From an uncultured Paenibacillaceae bacterium (GTDB lineage: Bacteria > Bacillota > Bacilli > Paenibacillales > DA-C8), in assembly GCA_937957685.1 (NCBI GenBank), contig CALGAO010000043.1, forward strand, positions 1-53,195: DNA of 53,195 nucleotides. Direction: 5' to 3'. The notes beneath the pieces were generated by a model. It did not search any database, was not told where the DNA came from, and was given only the letters and a program-made list of their open reading frames with translations. The translations under genes and the position numbers were made by a program. The stretch's first letter is position 1; every line of letters starts with the position of its first letter. This document shows positions 8,661 to 16,343 of this stretch, in pieces.

Positions 8661-9416
8661 TCAGTGACAGATCATCTCAGCGGTGACCGAATACCGTCCC
8701 TCTGCATGGGTGGACGGATCGGGGTTGGGTACCGAGACATGGATGCGTTGGACATGCGCGCCCAGGAAAGTGGCGGTATTGCCCGGCAGGATCTCCATCT
8801 CGGAGGAATGGCCGGATTCGACCCTCAGCTTGATCTTCCCTGAGTTGTCCGGATTGGCATAGACGGACACCTGCACCGAATGGATGCTGGAAGAAGGCTC
8901 CCGTTCCCAGATCAGCATCGCGGGAGAATCCCTGGTGAGCAGGATCAGCCCACAGCATTCCTGCTAGTACCTGGAAACGGAAGGATCGGTGGAGGGCTGT
9001 CCATTGATCGGAACGGATACGGGAACGGGAAGCAGCTCGTTCCATGGCAAGCGCGGTTTGGTCCGTTTGGAGAAGCGATGAGGCTTGGAGCAACAGATGA
9101 TATTCCATGTCTTGCAGGAGCAGGATGGGTGCGGTATGGAGCGACGGGCTTTTTTTTGTGTATTGCTGGCGCTTGAACGGTGTATTTTGGAGCAGCGAGC
9201 CAACTTGCGTGTCTTGCAGGTGCAGGAACGGTGTGTGATTGTTTTTCGTGAAATGCTGGAACTTGAATGATTTATTCTGGAGCGGAAGGCCGATTCCCTT
9301 GTCTTGTTGGTGCAGGAACGGTTCGGTTTGTCACTTCTGTCCGCTGTTCTTCTCCTGCTGTTGCAGGCTTTGCCAGTCCCTGGACTCTTCGTTTGCATGC
9401 CAACCACCGACTTCAC
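8661..9416 (-). pseudogene. Second Ena-like protein with basic Cys-rich repeat extension; in-frame TAG
   Basis: One frame is open for 252 codons from GTG 9416 to the stop at 8661, broken only by a TAG at 8964-8966. The C-terminal part (ECCGLILLTRDSPAMLIW to EGRYSVTAEMICH) has the same layout as the neighbouring Ena-like protein: a CC pair, a strand-rich middle, LPGNTATFLGAHVQRIHV, and a final EGRYSVTAEM strand opposite YQGEFCITTRY. The N-terminal 110 residues are Arg/Lys/Ser/Cys-rich and repetitive (RSCTNKT, RSCTCKT, PSCSCKT). The start is weak: no good ribosome-binding site. A promoter-region element shared with the collagen gene lies 25 nt upstream of the GTG. Whether the repeat part is translated in this frame is uncertain. 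Confidence 0.5.
9075..9330 (-). repeat. Degenerate ~90-bp tandem repeat inside the second spore gene
   Basis: Cores related to TGCAGGTGCAGGAACGG occur at about 9114, 9214 and 9304, with related half-units (TGCTGGCGCTTGAACGG and TGCTGGAACTTGAATGA) between them, giving units of about 45-50 and 90-100 bp. They encode repeated basic Cys/Ser-rich blocks on the minus strand. Confidence 0.5.
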
Positions 9417-9440
9417 ATGGGAATATATGCTGTTGTATAT

Positions 9441-9460
9441 AATGTGCGAATGCTCGATTT
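9441..9460 (-). promoter_or_regulatory. Spore-gene upstream element, copy 1
   Basis: AATGTGCGAATGCTCGATTT (plus-strand reading) recurs at 10293-10311 with only the C at position 7 absent. Both copies sit 25-28 nt upstream of a predicted start codon of a minus-strand spore-surface gene, so this is likely part of a shared promoter or leader. Confidence 0.5.
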
Positions 9461-9479
9461 GGTGACAACTGGCCCGGAA

Positions 9480-10265
9480 CTAGGCTATGCGATGCATCGA
9501 CCAGACGATGCCGTTGGCGCCGCTGTTCCCCAGGAACAGCTGGATGGTGGATCCGGTAGATAAATAGAAGAGGCCGACCGTGTCTCCAGCGTTCAGCATC
9601 ACATCACCGGCCATGGTCACGACGCCATTGTTGATGATGCCGCGGACGTTGACGATGGCTACGCTGATTGCGATGACTGGCACCAGTCCGGTGATGAGAT
9701 CGGCAGGAGCTGGAGCGATGCGCTGTACAGCGAAGTAAGGGTTCACACTGGTTCCGAGCGCGATGGAGAGGGCCACCGGATTCACATAGTTGATCGTGGC
9801 CTTGATGGAATATCTGCCTGTCGAGGGTACGGTGAAAACTCCGGTCGCGGGATTGAAGCCAGGATGCGTGTAGTAAGGGGAGGAGGTCGTCCAGTTGGTG
9901 AGCTGCCCGGAGTTCGTGACCGTGGCAGCGGAGATATACGCCGAGAATCCCTCGGAGGCAAAGACTGGCCCCGTAGCGCCGATGGGTCCCGTTGGTCCGG
10001 TGGGCCCCGTAGCGCCGATGGGTCCCGTTGGTCCGGTGGGCCCCGTAGCGCCGATGGGTCCTGTTGGTCCGGTGGGCCCCGTCGGTCCGGTGGGTCCCGT
10101 TGGTCCTGTGGGCCCCGTAGCGCCGATGGGTCCTGTTGGTCCGGTGGGCCCCGTCGGCCCCGTTGGTCCCTTCGGCAGCAAGCGCGGACTGCAGCACGAG
10201 AGCGCGTAGCCGCGTGCGGGCCGATCATAACCGTATACGCGATGATGACAGCATTCGTCGAACAT
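9480..10265 (-). CDS. BclA-like collagen-like spore surface glycoprotein
   Basis: 261 residues from ATG 10265, chosen for the AAAGGGGG ribosome-binding site 7 nt upstream. A short N-terminal region with Cys pairs (MFDECCHH, YALSCCSPR) leads into about 60 residues of Gly-X-Y collagen repeats (GPTGPTGPIGATG units) and a C-terminal domain of about 160 residues ending NSGANGIVWSMHRIA, which fits the trimeric C1q/TNF-like domain of BclA. BclA-type proteins form the hairy nap of exosporia and can cap Ena fibres. The neighbouring Ena-like genes on the same strand support a spore-surface role. Expression is probably in the late mother cell; see the shared upstream element. Confidence 0.85.
   Translation of the reverse strand: MFDECCHHRVYGYDRPARGYALSCCSPRLLPKGPTGPTGPTGPTGPIGATGPTGPTGPTGPTGPTGPTGPIGATGPTGPTGPIGATGPTGPTGPIGATGPVFASEGFSAYISAATVTNSGQLTNWTTSSPYYTHPGFNPATGVFTVPSTGRYSIKATINYVNPVALSIALGTSVNPYFAVQRIAPAPADLITGLVPVIAISVAIVNVRGIINNGVVTMAGDVMLNAGDTVGLFYLSTGSTIQLFLGNSGANGIVWSMHRIA
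9970..10176 (-). repeat. Gly-X-Y collagen-coding repeat
   Basis: Repeated 9-nt and 27-nt units encoding GPTGPTGPTG and GPIGATG. Long low-complexity repeats like this vary in copy number between strains and are prone to misassembly. Confidence 0.85.
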
Positions 10266-10292
10266 GCCAGATCCCCCTTTCTCAAGATATTG

Positions 10293-10311
10293 AATGTGGA
10301 ATGCTCGATTT
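10293..10311 (-). promoter_or_regulatory. Spore-gene upstream element, copy 2
   Basis: AATGTGGAATGCTCGATTT (plus-strand reading) lies 28 nt upstream of the collagen gene's ATG. On the minus strand it is preceded by GCATAAATC, which partly resembles a sigma-K -10 (CATANNNTA), but no clear -35 is seen. Confidence 0.45.
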
Positions 10312-10437
10312 ATGCTTGTACGAATGGCCAGGGGAATGCGCCGGAGGTACTTTGCCCCGGATCCATCCCCTGTGATGATCGAACCATCCGCATCCATCCG
10401 CATACCGCGCACAAGCGACGGATCGCGGCCTGCCGCC

Positions 10438-12138
10438 TCAGATCCTGAACTGCCTGATCAGCTCCTGCAGCTCTTCCGCCAGATGCGACAACGTCTCGGA
10501 GGAAGCGGCGATCTCCTCGATCGTGGCGAGCTGTTCCTCGGAAGCGGCGGATGTCTCCTGGGTGGCACCCGTCACCTCGCCGGAGATCCGGTGAACGGCC
10601 CGGATATCCTCGACCATCCGGGTGTTCTGCTCCTTCAGCAGCTTCATCGACTGCGCCACCTCCCGGATGACTTCGCTGACCGACTGGATCGAATGGCGAA
10701 TGCCGCCGAAGGCTTCAATCAGCCCCTCGATCGTTTCCACTCCTTCGCCGACGGCCATGGCCGCCTGTCTGCCTGAAGCGACGACCTGCCCGGTCTCCTG
10801 CTGAATCTCGCCTACAATGGCGCTCGTGCGTTCGGAAGACAACCTTGTCTGTTCAGCCAGCTTGCGGATCTCGGCAGCGACCACGGAGAACCCCCGGCCT
10901 TGCTCGCCGGCACGCGCGGCTTCGATCGAGGCGTTCAGCGCGAGCAGGTTCGTCTGGTTCGCGATCTCCGTGATCTGCTGGATGATCTCGCCGATCTCCG
11001 CCGTCCTGTTCGCCAGATTGGTGATGGACTGGGCGGTGACGGAGATCGTATGGGAGATGTTCCTCATCCGCGCGGTCACCTCATCCACCATGTGCGTGCC
11101 GCTCATCGTCTGGTCGATGGCCTGCTGCGAGCGAACCAGCATGTCCTCGCAGCTGCGATCGATCCGCTCGACCAGATCGGAATCATCGTCGATCGCCCTT
11201 GTCACCTCCTGCAGTCTGGCGGATTGCTTCTCTGCGCCCTCCGCCGTCCTCTGCGCCAGCTCTGCGACCTGCTGGATCGCCGAGGTGCCTTGCTGCGAGC
11301 TCGCCGTCAGCTGCTCGGAGGAACTTGCCACCTGCTGGCTGGCGTCCGACATCATCGTCACCAGATGGCGCAGGCTTCGTTTCATCTGATTGAGTCCGTT
11401 CGCAAGCTGGGCGAGCTCGTCCCTGGATCTGAACGATAGATCCTCCACAGCCAGATTGCCTTCGGCGATTTGATCCACATGCCTCATCGCGCGGACGATG
11501 CTCCTGGAGATGTACCGGCTGTACAGCAGGCTGATCGCGATGCCGATCAGGATGACGATCAGTCCGCCGCCCAGAAGGATATATCGCAGTTGCTCGTTGC
11601 TTCTCACGCTTCGGGAGACCAGCTGTTCGGCGTAGGCCTCATTGTATTCCGCCAGCAGATGCAACTGATCGATCGCGCTCTGAAACAACGGACCACCGAG
11701 CCTCAGCCCCTCCAGCGCCAGGCCGTAGTCGCCGTTCTCGATCAGCCCGATGTTGATTCTGACCCGTTCCTCAAACTTGCCCCAACGCTGCACAAACTCC
11801 TCAAACGCCTGCTGCATCTCCTCGTTCATCACGAAGCCGGAATATTCCTCCGTCAGAAGCCTGATCTGCTCAAGGTTGTCCGCCGCCCTGGCGGTGAAGG
11901 AGAGCTCCTCGTTCATGACAGCCTGCAGCATGGACACCCGGGTATTCTGCGTGTACTCCTCCAGGGATACGAGAACGGCGGTTGGCCGAAGCCCGTTCTG
12001 ATGCAGCTGTTTGCTGGCGAGATTGACGGTATCCATGCCGTACAGGGAGATGACGATCAACACCAGCATCAGGAAGATCACTGTGAAAAATGCGACGAAT
12101 GTTTTCCGACGAATACTCATGTTCTTCCCAACTCCCAT
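10438..12138 (-). CDS. Methyl-accepting chemotaxis protein
   Basis: 566 residues from ATG 12138; ATG 12120 (MSIRRKTF) with GGGAG upstream is an equally good start, giving 560. The layout is: membrane helix at about 15-35; four-helix-bundle ligand domain at about 40-190; second membrane helix (YILLGGGLIVILIGIAISLL); HAMP at about 215-270; then a long coiled-coil signalling domain. The signalling tip is present as EIANQTNLLALNASIEAARAG, the region that contacts CheA and CheW. It senses a chemical at the cell surface and controls flagellar rotation. The ligand is unknown. No chemotaxis genes are adjacent. Confidence 0.93.
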   Translation of the reverse strand: MGVGKNMSIRRKTFVAFFTVIFLMLVLIVISLYGMDTVNLASKQLHQNGLRPTAVLVSLEEYTQNTRVSMLQAVMNEELSFTARAADNLEQIRLLTEEYSGFVMNEEMQQAFEEFVQRWGKFEERVRINIGLIENGDYGLALEGLRLGGPLFQSAIDQLHLLAEYNEAYAEQLVSRSVRSNEQLRYILLGGGLIVILIGIAISLLYSRYISRSIVRAMRHVDQIAEGNLAVEDLSFRSRDELAQLANGLNQMKRSLRHLVTMMSDASQQVASSSEQLTASSQQGTSAIQQVAELAQRTAEGAEKQSARLQEVTRAIDDDSDLVERIDRSCEDMLVRSQQAIDQTMSGTHMVDEVTARMRNISHTISVTAQSITNLANRTAEIGEIIQQITEIANQTNLLALNASIEAARAGEQGRGFSVVAAEIRKLAEQTRLSSERTSAIVGEIQQETGQVVASGRQAAMAVGEGVETIEGLIEAFGGIRHSIQSVSEVIREVAQSMKLLKEQNTRMVEDIRAVHRISGEVTGATQETSAASEEQLATIEEIAASSETLSHLAEELQELIRQFRI

Positions 12139-12229
12139 ACATCAAATCTTCTTTCAGACAGCTCCGACGACGGTGGGATGGCCCCAGGAGGGAATGGACG
12201 TCAAGGGCAAGGCTTGAAACGCGCAAGAT

Positions 12230-12265
12230 AAAAAAACGAAGGCCATCCCTGGGAATGGCCTTCGT
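12230..12265 (-). terminator. Rho-independent terminator of the alcohol dehydrogenase gene
   Basis: Near-perfect hairpin ACGAAGGCCAT-loop-ATGGCCTTCGT at 12236-12265. On the minus strand it is followed by a run of T (A at 12230-12235). It lies 39 nt after the adh stop at 12304. Confidence 0.9.
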
Positions 12266-12303
12266 CAAGCGTCGCTGCAACATCAGCGACTGCCGATCCA
12301 TCT

Positions 12304-13257
12304 TTATTCAAATACGGCAACCAGACGGCCCTTGACTTCATGTCTCTTCAACTTCTCCAGACCTTCAGGAATTTCCTCAAACGAGATGGTGTTGAGTTGT
12401 GGCTTCAGCTTGCCAGTGGCAAAGCAGTCGTAGACGCCTTGCAGGTCTTCGTTCGTTCCGCCGTTGCTGCCGAGCAGCCTGATCTCCTTGGTGATGAGCA
12501 GGTACGTGTTCACTTCGGCTTGCAGCTTGCCCATGCCTACCACGACAACCGTGCCCTTCGGCTTGACTGCCTCCAGCGCGTCGGATGTGGTCTGGCCGAA
12601 GCCGGCGAAGTCGACGATGACGTCGCACTCTGCTTCCTTCATATCGAGCACAGTCTTGTATACCTTCTTGCAGCCCAATTCCTCAGCCAGCTTGATCGCC
12701 GCTTCGGATACGTCTGCCGCATAAACTTCACAGCCCTTGATCATGGCCATCTGCACGGCGAACTGACCGAGTCCGCCCACGCCGATGATGCCAACCTTCA
12801 TTCCCGGCTTGGCTTGGCCGATCGAGAAAAGCGCGCGGTAGGAAGTGAGTCCTGCGTCCGTTGCGGCAGCGCCTTCCACGAAAGATACGTTGTCAGGGAG
12901 CTTGACGCAATTCTTGGCAGGCACGCGAGCGAGATTCGCATAGCCGCCGTCATAGTTGTAGCCTGCAGCCTCACGCGTCTCCTGATCCAGCGGATTGACG
13001 CCCACGCGGTCGCCAACCTTGAGCTCCGTAACGCCTTCGCCAACCTCGATCACGACGCCGGCAAATTCATGTCCCATGATCACAGGACCGTTAGGGAACA
13101 GCGGCATCCAGCCCGGATCCTGCAGCGCCGCAACGTCGGAGTGGCACAGCCCTGCTGCCTTGACCTCGATGACGACATGGCCAGGAGTCGCTTTCGGATC
13201 TTCTTTTTCAACCAGTTTCAGCGGAATGTTCGTTCCTGAGAATAACCAACCTTTCAT
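12304..13257 (-). CDS. Zinc-dependent alcohol dehydrogenase family protein lacking the structural zinc loop
   Basis: 317 residues, ATG 13257 behind GGGAGG. It is a medium-chain dehydrogenase/reductase. The catalytic zinc ligands are visible as C38 (GLCHSD) and H63-E64 (GHEF). D134 (AATDAG) lies where a third ligand is usually Cys. The nucleotide-binding motif is GVGGLG at 159-164. The four-cysteine structural zinc lobe that normally follows GDRV is missing: the sequence goes from VGDRVGVNPLDQET directly to YNYDGGYANLA. Hence it is about 30 residues shorter than AdhP-type enzymes. It probably oxidises alcohols or reduces aldehydes with NAD(P)(H). Substrate unknown. Confidence 0.85.
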   Translation of the reverse strand: MKGWLFSGTNIPLKLVEKEDPKATPGHVVIEVKAAGLCHSDVAALQDPGWMPLFPNGPVIMGHEFAGVVIEVGEGVTELKVGDRVGVNPLDQETREAAGYNYDGGYANLARVPAKNCVKLPDNVSFVEGAAATDAGLTSYRALFSIGQAKPGMKVGIIGVGGLGQFAVQMAMIKGCEVYAADVSEAAIKLAEELGCKKVYKTVLDMKEAECDVIVDFAGFGQTTSDALEAVKPKGTVVVVGMGKLQAEVNTYLLITKEIRLLGSNGGTNEDLQGVYDCFATGKLKPQLNTISFEEIPEGLEKLKRHEVKGRLVAVFE

Positions 13258-13298
13258 GCGATTACCTCCCTGGATGATATGGTGGTGCTATATGTTCA

Positions 13299-13327
13299 GT
13301 GTAGTTGGCCGACGGGAATGGTTCAAT
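13299..13327 (-). promoter_or_regulatory. Predicted sigma-A promoter of the alcohol dehydrogenase gene
   Basis: On the minus strand TTGAAC, a 17-bp spacer and TACACT lie about 45 nt upstream of the ATG at 13257. Confidence 0.55.
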
Positions 13328-13354
13328 CGAGTTGACGATCTGATGACGAAAGCT

Positions 13355-13368
13355 TCACAAGATTGTGA
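13355..13368. promoter_or_regulatory. Palindrome TCACAAGATTGTGA upstream of the adh promoter
   Basis: Perfect inverted repeat TCACAA-GA-TTGTGA, about 30 bp upstream of the predicted adh -35. The arms resemble Rex/CRP-type half-sites, but in the reverse arrangement to the Rex consensus (TTGTGA first). A regulator site is plausible; the regulator is not identifiable. Confidence 0.4.
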
Positions 13369-13521
13369 CGATTTGCCGAAAAAAATAACCATTAACCAGA
13401 GGATCAAACGAAAACATCCACAATAAACCATATCCAGACATTATCTGTATAAACCTGTCAATAGAGCGGCCATAAATCGCTGTATTTCGGACCCCTGAGA
13501 ACGCATACACGTGTTTATTGC

Positions 13522-13537
13522 AGTGATTTATGTCACA
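13522..13537. promoter_or_regulatory. Fnr/Crp-like box AGTGATTTATGTCACA
   Basis: The reverse complement reads TGTGA-CATAAA-TCACT, one mismatch from the TGTGA-N6-TCACA site bound by Firmicute Fnr. It lies about 265 bp upstream of adh, far for direct control, and no other start codon is near. It may be chance. Confidence 0.3.
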
Positions 13538-13610
13538 GATGTCGGGTGTGCGAGTGGCATGCGCCATGAATGAGCAGATGAGGGAGGAGAGAAAGTGAAC
13601 AGGTCCAACC

Positions 13611-13757
13611 GGACGCCTGAATCTTCTCCTTCAGCTTCTCTTCAAAGCGAAGCGTCGATTTCTTCCACACAAATGAATACTTGCTCGCATTCGCTTCAAT
13701 TTTCGTACCGTCGAGGAAGTAGTTTTCCATAGTAATGTAATGATCCGCGATCAGCAG
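13611..13757 (-). pseudogene. IS1182-family transposase remnant
   Basis: A minus-strand stretch reads ADHYITMENYFLDGTKIEAN and then YSFVWKKSTLRFEEKL. This is the conserved block with the first catalytic Asp (LDGTKIEAN) of IS1182-family transposases. Only about 48 of some 450-550 residues remain, and the flanking sequence is unrelated, so it is a dead fragment. The surrounding DNA (13370-14000) is more AT-rich than its neighbours, consistent with old insertion-sequence debris. Confidence 0.65.
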
Positions 13758-13844
13758 GCCGCAACCGATAAACTCACCACCTCGGCAAAACTTCCGATAA
13801 ATTTTCTTTGCTCCCACAATAAAAACAATCGAATGTAAGATATA

Positions 13845-13874
13845 TTGACGTTTGGTGTCGAAAGAAGGTATATT
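13845..13874 (+). promoter_or_regulatory. Predicted sigma-A promoter of the ROK regulator gene
   Basis: TTGACG, an 18-bp spacer and TATATT. About 127 nt of leader lie between the -10 and the ATG at 14002. Confidence 0.6.
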
Positions 13875-13931
13875 ATTTACATCAGTGGAGCAAAAAAATA
13901 GCAAACGAATAAAGAATAGAGGAATTACAGC

Positions 13932-13967
13932 ATGAATTTTACAATTAAAGAGGCGATTTTTTCCTGA
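13932..13967 (+). other. Possible 11-codon leader ORF
   Basis: ATG 13932 with GAGGA about 9 nt upstream encodes MNFTIKEAIFS and a stop, in the leader before the ROK regulator. It could be a leader peptide or the severed start of a lost insertion-sequence gene. Weak. Confidence 0.2.
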
Positions 13968-14001
13968 ATTAATCCAATGGCGAAAATAATTAGGTGAGCG
14001 G

Positions 14002-15162
14002 ATGATGAAAAAACATGACCAGGACTATCTGAAGAAGCAGAACCGAAAGCTGGTCTTCGATATTCTCAGGGAACATCATCGGATCTCTCGAGTCGCCATC
14101 GCCAAGCTGACAGGGATGAGTCCAACGACGGTCGGGCGGATCGTGGCAGAATTGATCGACGAAGGATATCTGGTTGAATCCGAACAGGTCTCGGATGGGC
14201 CGGGACGCAAATCCACCCTGCTCGATATCGTCAACACATCCGTGCTGTCGATCGGAATCGAGCTGGACCGCGATCATATGAAGTTCGGGGTCATCGATAT
14301 GAACGGTCAGGTTCTTGGCGAGGGCCGATGCGAAAGAGCACCGGACGACAGTCCATCGAAGACGCTCGCGACGATCGCCGATATGCTGAAGGATGTGATC
14401 GAGCGTTCGGACATCGACCGCTCGCGCATCGTCGGCATCGGGGTCGGACTGCCGGGGATTATCGATTACAAGCAGGGCGTGGTGGGCTATTCGGTGCAGT
14501 TGGGCTGGAAGAATGTGCGTCTGGCTGAGCAGCTCCGGCAGCTCACCGGCTTCGAGGTGGCCGTTGACAACGAGCTGAAGGTGAAAGCTCTCGGCGAGCA
14601 TCTGAAGGGTGCGGCCATCGGCTCGAAGCGGACCGCGCTGCTCGGCTTCGGTCACGGAGTGGGCTCGGCGCTGATCCTCGAAGGCGAGATCTACAGGGGC
14701 GAATGGAACAGCGCGGGGGAGATCGGTCATACGACGGTCGACCCGGACGGCATCCTGTGCGAATGCGGCAAATTCGGCTGCCTGCAAACCTACATCAACA
14801 TCGGTTCGCTGCTGACCGAAGCCAATCGCATACGCCCGGTGGCGAGCGTGGAGGAGCTGTTCGCAGCGAGGCAGGCGAAGGAGCAATGGGCCGTTGGCCT
14901 GTTCGAACGGGCGCTCACCTATATCGCCGTCACGGTTAACAACATCGTGTGCATGTACAACCCGGACAGCGTCATCCTGAGCGGCGAGCTGATGGACAAG
15001 CTGCCTGGACTGTACGACGAGATCGTGGAGCTCTGCGAGTCGCGCTTTATCTGGGAGCCGCTGCGCGGGTCGTTTACATTCAGCCGATCGGGCCTTAAGG
15101 AACGCGGCGTCATGATCGGGTCGGGGCTCCTGGCGCAGGATCGCTTCTTCAGTCTGGACTGA
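14002..15162 (+). CDS. ROK-family transcriptional regulator (NagC/XylR type)
   Basis: 386 residues, ATG 14002 (ATG 14005 also possible) with AGGTGAG upstream. Residues about 15-65 form a winged helix-turn-helix (ISRVAIAKLTGMSPTTVGRI). The rest is a ROK sugar-kinase-like domain: a first phosphate-loop-like region (SIGIELDRDHMKFGVIDMNG) without the kinase DxGxT motif, and the zinc-binding CECGKFGC motif. It probably represses or activates the downstream genes and is relieved by a sugar or sugar phosphate. Lack of the ATP-binding consensus argues for a regulator, not a kinase. The asparaginase gene starts 76 nt later on the same strand. Confidence 0.9.
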   Translation: MMKKHDQDYLKKQNRKLVFDILREHHRISRVAIAKLTGMSPTTVGRIVAELIDEGYLVESEQVSDGPGRKSTLLDIVNTSVLSIGIELDRDHMKFGVIDMNGQVLGEGRCERAPDDSPSKTLATIADMLKDVIERSDIDRSRIVGIGVGLPGIIDYKQGVVGYSVQLGWKNVRLAEQLRQLTGFEVAVDNELKVKALGEHLKGAAIGSKRTALLGFGHGVGSALILEGEIYRGEWNSAGEIGHTTVDPDGILCECGKFGCLQTYINIGSLLTEANRIRPVASVEELFAARQAKEQWAVGLFERALTYIAVTVNNIVCMYNPDSVILSGELMDKLPGLYDEIVELCESRFIWEPLRGSFTFSRSGLKERGVMIGSGLLAQDRFFSLD

Positions 15163-15237
15163 TACTCGATGATCGCTCTCGACTGTGGTGAAGATCAACA
15201 TATGAGAAGACCAACATATCATTTGGGGGCATTCAAC

Positions 15238-16236
15238 ATGAAATTCACGCCATTGGTAGAAGAATACCGCGGCCAAACGTTGGAGAATGTGCATTATGGA
15301 GCCATCGTGGTCGTGGATGAGCACGGCAAGGTGCTCCATCATGCGGGAGACGGGGAGCATGTGACCTTCCTGCGTTCGGCGGCCAAGCCGTTCCAGGCGG
15401 TTCCTGCCATGAAACGGAACATCCCGGATGTATACGGGCTGTCGGGTGAGGAAGCCGCGCTGTTCTGCGCGTCGCATCGCGGGAACCACTTCCACATCAA
15501 GGCGCTGCAGTCGATGCTGGGCAAGATCGGCGTCGACGAGAACATCCTGCACTGCTGCGCGACGTATCCGCTCAACGAGGATTCGAAGGCGGAGCGCCAC
15601 CAGGCTCACGAGCCGAAGCGCAAGCTGTACCACAACTGCTCCGGCAAGCACCTCGGACTGATCGCGCTCTGCAAGCACATGGGCTGGGATGTGGAATCCT
15701 ACTTCAAGCCGGATCATCCGGTGCAGCAGGAGATCCTGGATACGCTGGCTTATTTCGCCGGGATGCCGAAGGAGAACATCCAGCTGGGCACCGACGGCTG
15801 CGGCCTTCCGATCTTCGCCTTGCCGCTTGATCGCATCGCCGCCGCGTACGTCAAGCTGGCCTGCCCGGATCTGATCGCAGACAGCGAGACGCGAGAGGCT
15901 GCGGTTCGCATCGGCCGGCTGATGAACAGCTATCCCGATTACATCGCCGATACGAGCTTCGTATGCTCGGCCCTGCTGAAGGATGACAATCTCGTCGCCA
16001 AGGGCGGCGCGAAGGGCGTGTACGGCATCGGGCTGCGCAAGGAGAGGATCGGCATCGCGCTGAAGGTATCGGACGGCGCCGAGCATGTCTGGCCTTGCAT
16101 CATCGCCGCGATCCTGGACAAGCTCGGTTATGACAACCGCGCCACGATCCAGCGCCTGTTCGAGGTCGTGCCGAACGAGATCTTCAACGACGGCGGCACG
16201 CTGGTCGGCTGGCGCGAGGCCGTATTCAGCTGGTAA
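15238..16236 (+). CDS. L-asparaginase, thermolabile Rhizobium-etli type (PF06089)
   Basis: 332 residues from ATG 15238, chosen for the TTTGGGGG ribosome-binding site 9 nt upstream. It hydrolyses L-asparagine to aspartate and ammonia. The family has two Ser-Lys pairs and a zinc site in the R. etli enzyme. The matching residues here are S47 and K50 (RSAAKPFQ), S79 (CASHRG), C134 and K137 (HNCSGKH), and C188 (TDGCGLP). A KGGAKGVYG loop at 255-263 probably supplies the second lysine. It is unrelated to AnsA/AnsB-type asparaginases. It lies between a ROK regulator and a peptide importer, so a role in degrading imported peptides or glyco-asparagine is plausible. Confidence 0.88.
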   Translation: MKFTPLVEEYRGQTLENVHYGAIVVVDEHGKVLHHAGDGEHVTFLRSAAKPFQAVPAMKRNIPDVYGLSGEEAALFCASHRGNHFHIKALQSMLGKIGVDENILHCCATYPLNEDSKAERHQAHEPKRKLYHNCSGKHLGLIALCKHMGWDVESYFKPDHPVQQEILDTLAYFAGMPKENIQLGTDGCGLPIFALPLDRIAAAYVKLACPDLIADSETREAAVRIGRLMNSYPDYIADTSFVCSALLKDDNLVAKGGAKGVYGIGLRKERIGIALKVSDGAEHVWPCIIAAILDKLGYDNRATIQRLFEVVPNEIFNDGGTLVGWREAVFSW

Positions 16237-16343
16237 CAGCATCGTCGCCTGATCACGTATCCATCACCACGAAATCCCTTCATGCTTATCCCCAGAGGGC
16301 AGCGTGAAGTGATCCATAAATCTTACACCAAGGAGTTGTTGAC

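Noticed and set aside
9864..10448. Plus-strand Ser/Gly/Arg-rich frame over the collagen region
   Set aside because: A mirror of the collagen Gly-X-Y repeats on the other strand, which have a proper start and a C1q-like head.
13990..16242. 750-codon open frame on the minus strand opposite the ROK regulator and asparaginase genes
   Set aside because: Composition is typical of antisense GC-rich frames and both plus-strand genes have clear family motifs and ribosome-binding sites.
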